Source of the DNA: CAVPDE01 sp963702565
Lineage (GTDB): Bacteria > Desulfobacterota > DSM-4660 > Desulfatiglandales > HGW-15
DNA: 64,000 bases
Assembly: GCA_963702565.1 (NCBI GenBank)
Contig: CAVPDE010000030.1
Coordinates: 186,001 to 250,000, forward strand
Reading direction: 5' to 3'
This document shows positions 27,394 through 35,675 of this stretch, piece by piece; within the stretch, counting starts at the first letter, position 1, and each line of letters begins with the position of its first letter. The notes under the pieces are model-generated. The model did not search any database. It had not been told where the DNA came from and saw only the letters and a program-made list of their open reading frames with translations. The position numbers and the translations under genes were made by a program.

Positions 27394-29007
27394 ATGATCA
27401 AGAAAATTACGGTTATACTGCTTCTGCTCACACTGGTGCTGGTCGGTGTCGCCTTTGCTCAGGCCCCGAAAAAAGGAGGAACCTTGATTTTCGGCAGAGG
27501 CGGAGACAGCGTCGGGCTGGATCCGGCTTATGAAAGCGACGGCAACTCCTTCATGATCTGCGACAATGTGTTCGAGGCTCTCGTGGAGTACAAGGACGAA
27601 TCCACGGAACTGGAGCCGCTCCTGGCCACCTCCTGGCAGATCAGCCCGGACGGGCTCACCTACACCTTCAATCTGCGAAAGGGAGTCAAGTTCCACGACG
27701 GCACGCCTTTCAATGCGGATGCCGTGGTTTTTTCTATCGGACGGCAGATGAAGGAAAGAAAGATCAAATTCTTTGGCAAGGGCTGGGAAATGCCCAAGCA
27801 GGAACGACCGCCGGAATACTGGAATAACATGGCCATGGACAAGACCGTAGAGTCCATCGAAGCCAAAGACGAATACACGGTCGTTTTCAAACTCAAAACA
27901 GTGGAAGCCCCGTTCCTGGCCAACCTGGGCATGGATTTCGCGGACATTATCAGCCCCACGGCTTTCATGAAGGACCCTGCCGCGTTTGTGCGCAATCCTG
28001 TGGGCACAGGCCCCTACAAGTTCGTCAACTGGATTAAGGACGACCGGATCACCCTGGAAGCGTTCAAAGACTACTGGGACAAGGACAGAGGTCCTTACAT
28101 GGACAAGGTCATTTTCAGGGCCATTCCTGAGAACGCGGTTCGGTTCTTGGAACTGAAGGCGGGGAAAATCCACATCTGCCAGTTCCCCAATGCCGCCGAC
28201 ATCCCCATGGCCAAGAAAGACCCCAAGCTCTGGATTCCCACACAGCCCGGTATGAACATCGGGTACCTGGGGTTCAATCACAAGAAAGATCCGTGGAAGA
28301 GCAACAAAAACCTCCGTCGAGCCATTGCGCACGCGATTAACCGGAAGGCCATTGTGGACAACATTTACCAGGGCATGGGCCAAGTGGCCAAGAACTGCAT
28401 CCCTCCCACCATGTGGGGCTACAACAACGATGTGCCGGGCTACGAGTACAATGTGGACCTGGCAAAGAAGCTTCTTGCTGAAGCCGGCTATCCGGAAGGC
28501 AAGGGGCTCCCTGAGATCACCCTGTGGTCCATGCCTGTGGCAAGACCCTACAATCCTGAAGGGTTGAAGGTGGGCGTGGCCATGATCGGAGACCTGGCCA
28601 AGATCGGCATCAGCGCACGGATCGTGAGCTATGACTGGGGAACCTATCTCAAGAGACAAATCCAGCAGCCGACTGACATGGACCTGTGGCAGCTCGGGTG
28701 GACAGGCGACAACGGCGACCCGGACAATTTCTTTGCCGTGCTCTTTGACGGCATGGCCTCAGAAGCGGTTCGGACCCAGTGGCACAACGAGGCCTACCAC
28801 AAGCTGATGCTCGACGGAAAGCAGACCATTGACCAGGCCAAGCGTGCCGAGATCTACAAGAAGGCGCAGCAGCTCATGTTTGACGAAGTGCCGGTGATCC
28901 CCATCGCGCACTCCACGGTCATGTGGCCGGCGGTCAAGGCGGTCAAGAACTTCAAGCTCCATCCCACGGGATCGGTGCGACTCAAGAGCGTCTGGCTTGA
29001 AAAATAA
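27394..29007 (+). CDS. Oligopeptide-type ABC transporter substrate-binding protein (family 5), 537 aa
   Basis: This is a periplasmic receptor of the DppA/OppA/NikA class. It has a signal peptide ending near A-F-A-Q (residue 24), then G-L-D-P-A-Y, F-N-L-R-K-G-V-K-F-H-D-G-T-P-F-N-A-D near residue 95, G-T-G-P-Y-K-F near residue 205 and R-R-A-I-A-H-A-I near residue 310. AAGGAGG precedes the ATG. It is the first gene of a complete five-gene importer operon. Substrates of this class include peptides, nickel chelates and glutathione; which one is not decidable. Confidence 0.92.
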   Translation: MIKKITVILLLLTLVLVGVAFAQAPKKGGTLIFGRGGDSVGLDPAYESDGNSFMICDNVFEALVEYKDESTELEPLLATSWQISPDGLTYTFNLRKGVKFHDGTPFNADAVVFSIGRQMKERKIKFFGKGWEMPKQERPPEYWNNMAMDKTVESIEAKDEYTVVFKLKTVEAPFLANLGMDFADIISPTAFMKDPAAFVRNPVGTGPYKFVNWIKDDRITLEAFKDYWDKDRGPYMDKVIFRAIPENAVRFLELKAGKIHICQFPNAADIPMAKKDPKLWIPTQPGMNIGYLGFNHKKDPWKSNKNLRRAIAHAINRKAIVDNIYQGMGQVAKNCIPPTMWGYNNDVPGYEYNVDLAKKLLAEAGYPEGKGLPEITLWSMPVARPYNPEGLKVGVAMIGDLAKIGISARIVSYDWGTYLKRQIQQPTDMDLWQLGWTGDNGDPDNFFAVLFDGMASEAVRTQWHNEAYHKLMLDGKQTIDQAKRAEIYKKAQQLMFDEVPVIPIAHSTVMWPAVKAVKNFKLHPTGSVRLKSVWLEK

Positions 29008-29017
29008 GCCGGATCTT

Positions 29018-29052
29018 CAGGGAGAAGGCGCAAGCCTTCTCCCTGATTTTTT
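29018..29052 (+). terminator. Strong intrinsic terminator/attenuator inside the ABC operon
   Basis: A perfect 12-bp stem (29018-29029 with 29034-29045), GCAA tetraloop and a T-run (29047-29052) lie between the receptor gene and the first permease, whose ATG is only 7 bp beyond. It should let most transcripts end after the receptor gene and let a minority read into the membrane components. Confidence 0.9.
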
Positions 29053-29058
29053 GCGCCT

Positions 29059-30063
29059 ATGCTTGCATTCATCATCCGCAGAATCCTGATGGTTATCCCC
29101 ACGCTCCTGGGCGTGACGGTCATCGTTTTCCTCATGCTGCGGATCACTCCCGGAGATCCTGCCGAGCTCCTCCTTGGCGAGCGGGCCAATCCTGAGGCTC
29201 TGGACGCCATGAGGGAGTACCTGGGTCTCAAGGAACCTCTCTACGTCCAGTACGGGATGTTCATCAAAAGAGCCATCCAGCTTGACCTCGGGGAGACCAT
29301 CTTTACCAGAGAAAAAGTCTCGAGGGAGATCGCACAGAAGTTTCCTGCCACGATCGAACTCGCCGTCGTGGCCATGTTCATCAGCTGCTTCCTCGGCATC
29401 ATCCTCGGGATCATATCGGCGACCAAGCAATATTCCTGGTTCGACTACACGGCCATGGTGACCTCCCTGTTCGGGGTGAGCATGCCCGTGTTCTGGCTCG
29501 GGCTCATGCTTATGCTCCTTTTCTCCTTGAACCTGGGGTGGTTCCCCATGTCCGGCCGGATTGGAGTGGAGACCGATCTGCCGATTGTTACCAATTTCTT
29601 TGTGCTCGATGCGATCCTCGCGCAAGACTGGGCCGCACTGGGCGATGCCCTGATCCACCTGGCTTTGCCTGCGGTTGCCTTGAGCACGATTCCTCTGGCC
29701 ATCGTCTCCCGCATGACCCGATCCTCCATGCTGGAGGTGCTCAGGCAGGACTACATCAAGACAGCCAAGGCGAAAGGCCTCAGCCAGCCGAAGATCGTTC
29801 TCAAGCATGCCCTGAGAAACGGCCTGATCCCGGTGGTGACCGTGATCGGGCTTCAGTTCGGAATCCTCATGGGCGGCGCCATTCTCACGGAAACCGTGTT
29901 TGCCTGGCCGGGGGTGGGAAAGTGGCTTTACGAAGGGGTGGTGAAACGGGACTACATGGTGATCCAGGGCGGGACCCTGCTCGTGGCCACCACCTTCGTG
30001 GTCGTGAACCTCATCGTGGACGTGCTCTACGCCGTCATCAACCCGAGGATCAGTGTGAAGTAG
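29059..30063 (+). CDS. Peptide-type ABC transporter permease (DppB family), 334 aa
   Basis: This is an inner-membrane permease with about six helices. The N-terminal segment I-I-R-R-I-L-M-V-I-P-T-L-L-G-V-T is characteristic of DppB/OppB. The EAA loop near residues 225-245 reads Q-D-Y-I-K-T-A-K-A-K-G-L. The C-terminus ends at Y-A-V-I-N-P-R-I. No good ribosome binding site is seen between the terminator and the ATG, so expression is probably low relative to the receptor. Confidence 0.92.
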   Translation: MLAFIIRRILMVIPTLLGVTVIVFLMLRITPGDPAELLLGERANPEALDAMREYLGLKEPLYVQYGMFIKRAIQLDLGETIFTREKVSREIAQKFPATIELAVVAMFISCFLGIILGIISATKQYSWFDYTAMVTSLFGVSMPVFWLGLMLMLLFSLNLGWFPMSGRIGVETDLPIVTNFFVLDAILAQDWAALGDALIHLALPAVALSTIPLAIVSRMTRSSMLEVLRQDYIKTAKAKGLSQPKIVLKHALRNGLIPVVTVIGLQFGILMGGAILTETVFAWPGVGKWLYEGVVKRDYMVIQGGTLLVATTFVVVNLIVDVLYAVINPRISVK

Positions 30064-30066
30064 CCT

Positions 30067-30984
30067 ATGATGGAGAGACTCTCATCAGCGAGTTCCTTCT
30101 GGGCCAGGATGCGGAATCCTGAGGATCGGCATCCTTTTTTCGACCAGATCGAGAAGCTTTTCAAGAACAAGACAGGCCTCGCAGGGCTCATCATCATCAC
30201 CCTCTTTTCGGCAGCCGCTGTGTTCGCGCCGGTCATCAGCCCGCACGACCCGATTGAGAACGCCCTCTATGATCAGCTCAAACCTCCAGTGTGGGAGGAG
30301 GGAGGGGCCGCGAAAAACCTTCTGGGCACGGATGATCTGGGCCGCGACATCCTGTCCCGTCTCATTTACGGCGCGCGCGTGTCTCTGACCCTTGGGGTTG
30401 TGAGCGTGGGCCTTGCGCTCACTCTCGGAACGCTGCTTGGCGCCCTGGCCGGCTATTACAGGGGATGGCTGGACAACCTGATCATGCGGTTCATGGACAT
30501 CATCCTGGCCTTTCCCCACATTCTCCTCGCCATTGTCATCGTCGCGTATCTTGGGCCGGGACTCCGAAACGCCATGATGGCCATCGGCATCATCAACATT
30601 CCCCGTTTTGCAAGGATTGTCCGCGCCTCGGTCATGGATGAATTCGGAAAAGACTATGTGACCGCGGCCCGGGCTGTAGGCGCAAGAGACGGCAGGGTCA
30701 TTTTCAACGCCATCCTGCCGAATTGCCTCGCCCCCATGATCGTGCAGGCCAGCCTGGGATTCGGCGCGGCTATCCTGGATGCCGCAGGCCTCAGTTTCCT
30801 GGGCCTCGGAGCGCAGCCCCCGATTCCGGAGTGGGGGGCCATGATCGCGGAAGGCCGGGCCATGATCCTGCGGGCCTGGTGGGTCATGACCTTTCCCGGA
30901 ATCGCCATTCTGCTCGGGGTCCTGGGTTTCAACCTCCTGGGCGACGGGCTCCGCGATGCTCTTGATCCAAGGCTGAGGGACTAG
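30067..30984 (+). CDS. Peptide-type ABC transporter permease (DppC family), 305 aa
   Basis: This is the second permease. Diagnostic segments are G-T-D-D-L-G-R-D-I-L-S-R-L-I-Y-G-A-R near residue 90, the EAA loop K-D-Y-V-T-A-A-R-A-V-G near residue 195, and the ending D-G-L-R-D-A-L-D-P-R-L. It begins 3 bp after DppB, and the next gene begins 3 bp after its stop. Confidence 0.92.
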   Translation: MMERLSSASSFWARMRNPEDRHPFFDQIEKLFKNKTGLAGLIIITLFSAAAVFAPVISPHDPIENALYDQLKPPVWEEGGAAKNLLGTDDLGRDILSRLIYGARVSLTLGVVSVGLALTLGTLLGALAGYYRGWLDNLIMRFMDIILAFPHILLAIVIVAYLGPGLRNAMMAIGIINIPRFARIVRASVMDEFGKDYVTAARAVGARDGRVIFNAILPNCLAPMIVQASLGFGAAILDAAGLSFLGLGAQPPIPEWGAMIAEGRAMILRAWWVMTFPGIAILLGVLGFNLLGDGLRDALDPRLRD

Positions 30985-30987
30985 CCT

Positions 30988-31959
30988 ATGGGCGGCCTGC
31001 TCGAAATCCGAAACCTCAAGACCTACTTCCATGTGCGGGGGGCCATGCTCAAGGCGGTTGACGACGTGACCTTGAACATGAAAAAGGGGGAGACCCTCGG
31101 CCTCGTAGGAGAGTCGGGGTGCGGAAAAAGCGTGACCGCGTCCACCATCATGGGCCTGGTTCCCATGCCGCCCGGTTTCATTGCAGGGGGAGAGATCCTG
31201 TTCGAAGGCGTAGATCTCGTGAAAATCCCTGAATCCAAAATGCGAAAGATCAGGGGAAGCCAGATCTCCATGATCTTTCAGGAGCCCATGACCTCTCTGA
31301 ACCCGGTGTTCACCGTGGGAGACCAGGTGGCGGAGGTGATCCGGCTGCACGAGAAGCTTTCGAGGCAGGAGATTCAAAACCGGGTGATCGAAACCTTCCG
31401 GCTGGTGAACATCCCTGCACCGGAGACGCGGATCAAGGATTACCCCCACCAGATGAGCGGAGGCATGCGGCAGCGGGTGATGATCGCTATGGCGCTTGCG
31501 TGCAGCCCCAAGCTGATGATCGCGGACGAGCCGACCACGGCGCTGGACGTGACCATCCAGGCCCAGATCCTCGAACTCATGAACACCCTGAAGAGGGAAA
31601 CGGGCGCTTCCATCCTCTTCATCACCCATGACCTGGGAGTCATCGCGGAGATGTCCCAGAAGGTGGCGGTCATGTACGCAGGCAAGGTGATGGAAGCCGC
31701 GGATGTGAACGACCTCTTCGGCAACCCCAGACACCCTTACACCGTGGGGCTCATGAGTTCCATTCCTGTTCTGGGCACAGGCAAGAAACAGAAGCGGCTG
31801 AGCACCATCGCCGGTGTGGTTCCTTCCCTGTTCAAACTGCCGGAAGGATGCCTGTTCCACGACCGCTGCACCCTGGCGCTCAAGGACTGCTCAAGGGTCG
31901 AACCTCCGGTGACGGATCTGGGGAATGGGCACATTGTATGCTGTCATCAGTGTAATTGA
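30988..31959 (+). CDS. Peptide-type ABC transporter ATP-binding protein (DppD family), 323 aa
   Basis: Walker A G-E-S-G-C-G-K-S near residue 40, Q-loop E-P-M-T-S-L-N-P, signature M-S-G-G-M-R-Q-R near residue 155, and Walker B I-A-D-E-P-T-T-A-L-D are all intact. The C-terminal oligopeptide domain carries the C-L-F-H-D-R-C cysteine motif and later Cys residues that in relatives bind an iron-sulfur cluster. It is followed by a 159-bp gap filled by a word-repeat array before DppF. Confidence 0.92.
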   Translation: MGGLLEIRNLKTYFHVRGAMLKAVDDVTLNMKKGETLGLVGESGCGKSVTASTIMGLVPMPPGFIAGGEILFEGVDLVKIPESKMRKIRGSQISMIFQEPMTSLNPVFTVGDQVAEVIRLHEKLSRQEIQNRVIETFRLVNIPAPETRIKDYPHQMSGGMRQRVMIAMALACSPKLMIADEPTTALDVTIQAQILELMNTLKRETGASILFITHDLGVIAEMSQKVAVMYAGKVMEAADVNDLFGNPRHPYTVGLMSSIPVLGTGKKQKRLSTIAGVVPSLFKLPEGCLFHDRCTLALKDCSRVEPPVTDLGNGHIVCCHQCN

Positions 31960-31962
31960 AGA

Positions 31963-32098
31963 ATGGAGTGTTGGAGTAATGGAGTAATGGAGTGATGAAA
32001 AGATAAAGAACAAATACCCTATGGCTTTTAACCAAGACTCCAATACTCCAGTGCTCCATTACTCCATCTTGAACACTCCATTGCTCCAGTACTCCATT
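31963..32098. repeat. Facing arrays of degenerate 8-bp words (ATGGAGTA type)
   Basis: The left array 31963-31994 reads ATGGAGTG, TTGGAGTA, ATGGAGTA, ATGGAGTG. The right array 32037-32098 has the complementary word family in the other orientation: ACTCCAAT, ACTCCAGT, GCTCCATT, ACTCCATC, a 6-nt break, ACTCCATT, GCTCCAGT, ACTCCATT. An A/T-rich 42-nt centre separates them. The whole can fold as a long imperfect hairpin. It interrupts the importer operon between DppD and DppF. Confidence 0.8.
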
Positions 32099-32118
32099 GT
32101 TTTTGAACGGATTTCTTA

Positions 32119-33144
32119 ATGATCGCAGAACTAAAACCTGGCGCATCGCCCCTCGTTGAGGTCCGGAACCTGGTCAAGCACTTCCCGATAACGGGAGGCG
32201 TGTTCCTCCGGGAGATTGCTGCGGTCAAGGCCGTGGACGGCGTGGATCTCACCATCAAAGAGGGCGAGACGGTGGGGCTTGTGGGAGAGTCCGGGTGCGG
32301 CAAGTCCACCCTGGGGCGGCTCATTCTGCGCCTCGAGGAACCGACGAGCGGAGATATCCTTTTCCAGGGTGAAAGCATTCTGGGTTATGATCACAGGAAG
32401 ATGCGAACCTTGCGCAAAGAAATGCAGATCATCTTTCAGGATCCTTTCTCTTCCCTGAACCCCCGCAAGAATGTCGCCCACATTGTCGGTGAGCCTCTCT
32501 ACGTGCACGGGATGAACAACAGGCGGGAGCGCGAAGCGCGAGTCCTTGAACTCCTGGAGGTGGTGGGACTCAAGCGCGAACACATGCGAAGGTATCCTCA
32601 TCAGTTTTCAGGCGGCCAACGCCAGCGTATCGGCGTGGCTCGCGCGCTGGCCCTGAATCCAAAGCTGATCATCTGTGACGAGGCCGTGTCAGCCCTCGAT
32701 GTTTCCATCCAGGCACAAGTGATCAACCTGCTTGAAGACCTTCAAGACGAGTTCGGTCTCACCTATCTTTTTATCTCCCATGCGCTCAGCGTGGTGCAGC
32801 ACATCAGCGACCGGGTCGCTGTCATGTACCTGGGAAAAATCGTGGAAACCGCAGAATCCGATTCCCTTTACCGTGAGCCTCTCCACCCTTACAGCCAGGC
32901 TCTCCTTTCAGCCGCTCCTGTTCCTGACCCCAGGAGAAGACGGGAGCGCATTGTCCTGCCGGGGGATGTGCCCAGCCCCATCAGCCCGCCTCCGGGATGC
33001 CGTTTTCACACCCGGTGCCTGTATGCGGAGTCCAGCTGCAAGGAGCAAGAGCCGGCGCTTCGTGAAATAAAAGAAGGGCATTTTGCCGCATGCTTTTTTG
33101 CAGGCTCTCGAGGCGCCAAAGGGCCGCCGATCGTATCTTCTTGA
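32119..33144 (+). CDS. Peptide-type ABC transporter ATP-binding protein (DppF family), 341 aa
   Basis: Walker A G-E-S-G-C-G-K-S-T near residue 56, Q-loop D-P-F-S-S-L-N-P-R, signature F-S-G-G-Q-R-Q-R near residue 165, Walker B I-C-D-E-A-V-S-A-L-D and the H-switch I-S-H-A-L-S-V are intact. The oligopeptide C-terminal domain includes G-C-R-F-H-T-R-C. It pairs with DppD as the heterodimeric ATPase. Its stop codon lies within the -35 box of the next promoter. Confidence 0.92.
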   Translation: MIAELKPGASPLVEVRNLVKHFPITGGVFLREIAAVKAVDGVDLTIKEGETVGLVGESGCGKSTLGRLILRLEEPTSGDILFQGESILGYDHRKMRTLRKEMQIIFQDPFSSLNPRKNVAHIVGEPLYVHGMNNRREREARVLELLEVVGLKREHMRRYPHQFSGGQRQRIGVARALALNPKLIICDEAVSALDVSIQAQVINLLEDLQDEFGLTYLFISHALSVVQHISDRVAVMYLGKIVETAESDSLYREPLHPYSQALLSAAPVPDPRRRRERIVLPGDVPSPISPPPGCRFHTRCLYAESSCKEQEPALREIKEGHFAACFFAGSRGAKGPPIVSS

Positions 33145-33169
33145 CACACAACCGCGTTTCTCCTATGCT
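33141..33169 (+). promoter_or_regulatory. Predicted promoter for the CBS-domain gene
   Basis: TTGACA (33141-33146), 17-bp spacer, TATGCT (33164-33169). The -35 box overlaps the DppF stop codon, so transcription restarts exactly at the operon end, about 124 bp before the CBS start. Confidence 0.65.
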
Positions 33170-33292
33170 TTGGACTAGTTCAGTCCGAGTCACGATTCTT
33201 TCCTGTAAAAGAAAAGGTTCAGTATTACGCGTATGAGTGATGCTTTTCCCCAAGGCAGGAGAAGGGAAGGGAACGTGTAGGGGGATGCGGCC

Positions 33293-33901
33293 ATGAAGAT
33301 CAAAGCATTAATGATTCCGGATCCTATTTCGATCACCGAGAAGACTTCCATCAAGGAAGCCATCGAGGTCATGAAAGTAAACTCCATCCGTCATCTCCCG
33401 GTGACGGGAGCGGGAAACGCCCTTGCAGGGTTTGTGACCCTGGCCGATCTGAGGATGGGGCTTATTCCCTCCATGGTCGCAGGGCTCACCCTCTCTGACC
33501 TGATGATCAAGGACCCGATCATCGTGGATCCGGACAGTGATATCGAGATCGCCGCACAGCTCATTTACAAGCACAAAATCAGCGGCATCCCCGTGGTGAA
33601 AAAAGGCAAGTTGGTCGGCATCATCACGGAATCGGACATGCTTCGAGCTTTCATCGACATGATGGGAATCCTCAATGCCAGCTCCCGCATCGATGTCTCC
33701 ATTGGATCTGAGCCGGGCATGCTCAGAAAAGCCGTGCAGCTTATCGAGGAAAATGGGGGGGAAATTGTGAACGTGGGGATGACCCCTTATCAAAAAACCC
33801 GGAAGAAAGTCTATTTCTTCCGTCTCAATCCTTGTGACACAGGCCTTATCAAAGACGCTCTTGAAGAGGAAGGCTTCAAAGTCGTCGCCGCCATGGACTG
33901 A
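33293..33901 (+). CDS. CBS-pair protein with ACT-like C-terminal domain (AcuB-like), 202 aa
   Basis: Two CBS motifs occupy about residues 1-55 (M-I-P-D-P-I-S-I...H-L-P-V) and 65-125 (M-I-K-D-P-I-I-V...G-I-P-V-V...G-I-I-T-E-S-D), a pair that normally binds adenine nucleotides. Residues 135-202 look like an ACT-type ligand domain. Proteins with this layout are regulators and lack catalytic residues. It is monocistronic, with its own promoter and a separate promoter for the next gene. Confidence 0.85.
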   Translation: MKIKALMIPDPISITEKTSIKEAIEVMKVNSIRHLPVTGAGNALAGFVTLADLRMGLIPSMVAGLTLSDLMIKDPIIVDPDSDIEIAAQLIYKHKISGIPVVKKGKLVGIITESDMLRAFIDMMGILNASSRIDVSIGSEPGMLRKAVQLIEENGGEIVNVGMTPYQKTRKKVYFFRLNPCDTGLIKDALEEEGFKVVAAMD

Positions 33902-33924
33902 GTGTTCCCCAGAAAGACCTTTTG

Positions 33925-33953
33925 TTGACACCCCACACGAATCTCTATATCAT
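33925..33953 (+). promoter_or_regulatory. Predicted promoter for the PRTase-like gene
   Basis: TTGACA (33925-33930), 17-bp spacer, TATCAT (33948-33953), 58 bp before the ATG at 34011. It supports that start over the long upstream frame to 33834. Confidence 0.65.
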
Positions 33954-34010
33954 CTCGCCCGAATTCGAAGGGAACCCTTGGCCCGGGAGTGGCCAACAAG
34001 GAGGTCTGTC

Positions 34011-35111
34011 ATGCAATACCTCGAAGGACTTTGCAGTTTCCCTGAAATCGCCTACTACGAACTGAAGGATCTCAGCCGCACCGAAGTGGAGCGCTACGTG
34101 CTCTCCACTCCTCAGACCAGAAAGATCTGCAATGCACCGGAAGTCGTGGGGGTGCATTACACGTCCCTGATGCATGAGGCCATGGTCTCCGGCCTCAAGT
34201 ACCTCCCCCGGAGCGAATATTTTCTTAAGATCCCTCAGCAGCAGTTCTGTGTCTTCACCTTTCTGAGAGGGGGGTTGAATTTCTGCCTCAGAGAAGCGCT
34301 CTATCACGCGTATGGATTCAACAACCACACGTCCTCGTTCATGACCTCGCAGCGCTACATGGAGGACGGCCAATGGCACATCAAGGAGAACCAGTACAGG
34401 AAAATCAAGATTCCCGACAATGCCACTCTGCTCATCGGCGATGTGGTCGCCACAGGGGTGACGATCGAGGAAGGTTTCAACGTGCTGCTCGACTATCTGA
34501 GGGTCAACCGTATTCGGCTGGAGAATCTGATCTTCTTCACCATCGGGTGTGAGAATGCGGAAAGGATCTTCAGGAATATCGACGGCCGGCTTCGAAAGAT
34601 GAATCCTGCCTATGGCCGGACAATCGTGGTTTACATCGAAGGCAAATTCAATGTGGCGGAAGAGGGCACGGACCTGAAAATCAAAATCCCCGGAACGGAC
34701 CTCCTCCGGACCGATGCCCTGGTCACGCCGGAATTTGCCCTGGCCCAGTACGAGGATGTCTCCTATCCGATTGAAAGGTGCACCATTTACGATGCAGGCT
34801 CACGGTCCTTCGACATTCAAGAATACCTTCACGATGTGATCGATTACTGGGCGCAACTGAAAAAGCTCGCGGAAAGAGGCTTCACGCTTTACGAGGCCAT
34901 GAAGGAAAGATGGCCCGATGACGAATGGGGAGATTTTGAGGCTCTCACCGAGCAGAAGAGCAAGGAATGGCCCGGAGTGGACAAGCTCTTCATGCTCCAG
35001 CTTCACAAGGCATGCACGGAAAGGTGGAATGCCAAGTTCGTCGAAACGGCCAAGAGCAACAAAGCGCTCATCGAACTCTGCATCAAGAGGATCGCCGAAC
35101 TGAATCGTTGA
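34011..35111 (+). CDS. Phosphoribosyltransferase-like protein, 366 aa
   Basis: The central part (about residues 80-210) looks like a type I PRTase fold, with the PRPP-loop-like segment L-L-I-G-D-V-V-A-T-G-V-T-I near residue 143; the usual double acid is G-D rather than D-D. The flanking N-terminal ~75 and C-terminal ~130 residues match no family I recognise; the latter has several Trp-rich helical segments. AAGGAGG precedes the ATG. The substrate base is unknown, and catalytic competence is uncertain because of the altered loop. Confidence 0.6.
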   Translation: MQYLEGLCSFPEIAYYELKDLSRTEVERYVLSTPQTRKICNAPEVVGVHYTSLMHEAMVSGLKYLPRSEYFLKIPQQQFCVFTFLRGGLNFCLREALYHAYGFNNHTSSFMTSQRYMEDGQWHIKENQYRKIKIPDNATLLIGDVVATGVTIEEGFNVLLDYLRVNRIRLENLIFFTIGCENAERIFRNIDGRLRKMNPAYGRTIVVYIEGKFNVAEEGTDLKIKIPGTDLLRTDALVTPEFALAQYEDVSYPIERCTIYDAGSRSFDIQEYLHDVIDYWAQLKKLAERGFTLYEAMKERWPDDEWGDFEALTEQKSKEWPGVDKLFMLQLHKACTERWNAKFVETAKSNKALIELCIKRIAELNR

Positions 35112-35114
35112 AGA

Positions 35115-35138
35115 GAGTGACGAGTAACGAGTGACGAG
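35115..35138. repeat. 7-bp tandem word array (GAGTGAC type)
   Basis: GAGTGAC, GAGTAAC, GAGTGAC follow without gaps at 35115-35135, then GAG. A complementary GTCACTC occurs at about 35157-35163, overlapping the stop codon of the convergent DNPH1-like gene. The array starts 3 bp after the PRTase-like stop. Confidence 0.55.
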
Positions 35139-35157
35139 AAGGAAAGGGCAGTGCCGG

Positions 35158-35661
35158 TCACTCCTCGGTGCAGTGGTCATCGACGAAGGTTCTGATCCTG
35201 TTGCCCGCATCGTTCACATCGCTGTACGCATGGCACTCGATAGGGCAGGACACATACTGGGATCCCACCTTGCCGCGGATGTAGGAGGAGATTTTGTCCT
35301 CCAACCCGTGCTTGAAGAGCATGAGGACGGGTTTCCCCGCAAAGATCATGTCCGAGATCTCGCTTCCCACCCCCAGGCTCGGGTTACTGATCTCGAACAC
35401 TCCCACGTCGGAATCGAGCAGCCACCGGTAATCTCTGTCGTGAATGAGGCTGGGCTCCAGTTTTGCCTCCCGCTCCAGAACCCCCGCTTGAGTCTGGTGG
35501 TGTGACGCGAGCCGGTACCCCAGATCTGCGATCCGTTGCTGGAGACGGGCAACCTCCTCCCTGGACACGGCAGCGTATCCCCCCAGCATCGAACACCCGA
35601 AGTACACGGTCACTTGCGCGGGTTTCTCTAGCCCTGACGAGGTCCGGCGGTCGGTCATCAT
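35158..35661 (-). CDS. DNPH1/Rcl-like nucleoside 2-deoxyribosyltransferase-fold hydrolase, 167 aa
   Basis: It resembles 2'-deoxynucleoside 5'-phosphate N-hydrolase 1. The opening Y-F-G-C-S-M-L-G-G matches the substrate loop. The catalytic-region I-H-D-R-D-Y-R-W-L near residue 75 and the S-L-G-V-G-S-E-I segment near residue 95 (Glu as nucleophile) follow in the right order and spacing, and the overall length fits. Such enzymes remove bases from deoxynucleotides, a sanitising or salvage role. A GGAAAAGGGG site precedes the ATG, and the NUDIX gene lies just upstream on the same strand. Confidence 0.75.
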   Translation of the reverse strand: MMTDRRTSSGLEKPAQVTVYFGCSMLGGYAAVSREEVARLQQRIADLGYRLASHHQTQAGVLEREAKLEPSLIHDRDYRWLLDSDVGVFEISNPSLGVGSEISDMIFAGKPVLMLFKHGLEDKISSYIRGKVGSQYVSCPIECHAYSDVNDAGNRIRTFVDDHCTEE

Positions 35662-35675
35662 CCCCTTTTCCTTTC

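Noticed and set aside
27364..28659. Minus-strand open frame of 431 codons opposite the peptide receptor gene
   Set aside because: Shadow of the receptor gene; composition is typical of antisense frames in G+C-rich DNA.
30085..31860. Long minus-strand open frame (591 codons) opposite the ABC permease and ATPase genes
   Set aside because: It is antisense to two clear genes, is rich in His, Gly and Arg as expected of reverse-frame translation, and has no recognisable domain.
31963..32098. CRISPR array
   Set aside because: Units are 8 bp without spacers, degenerate and in facing orientation; no cas genes in the window.
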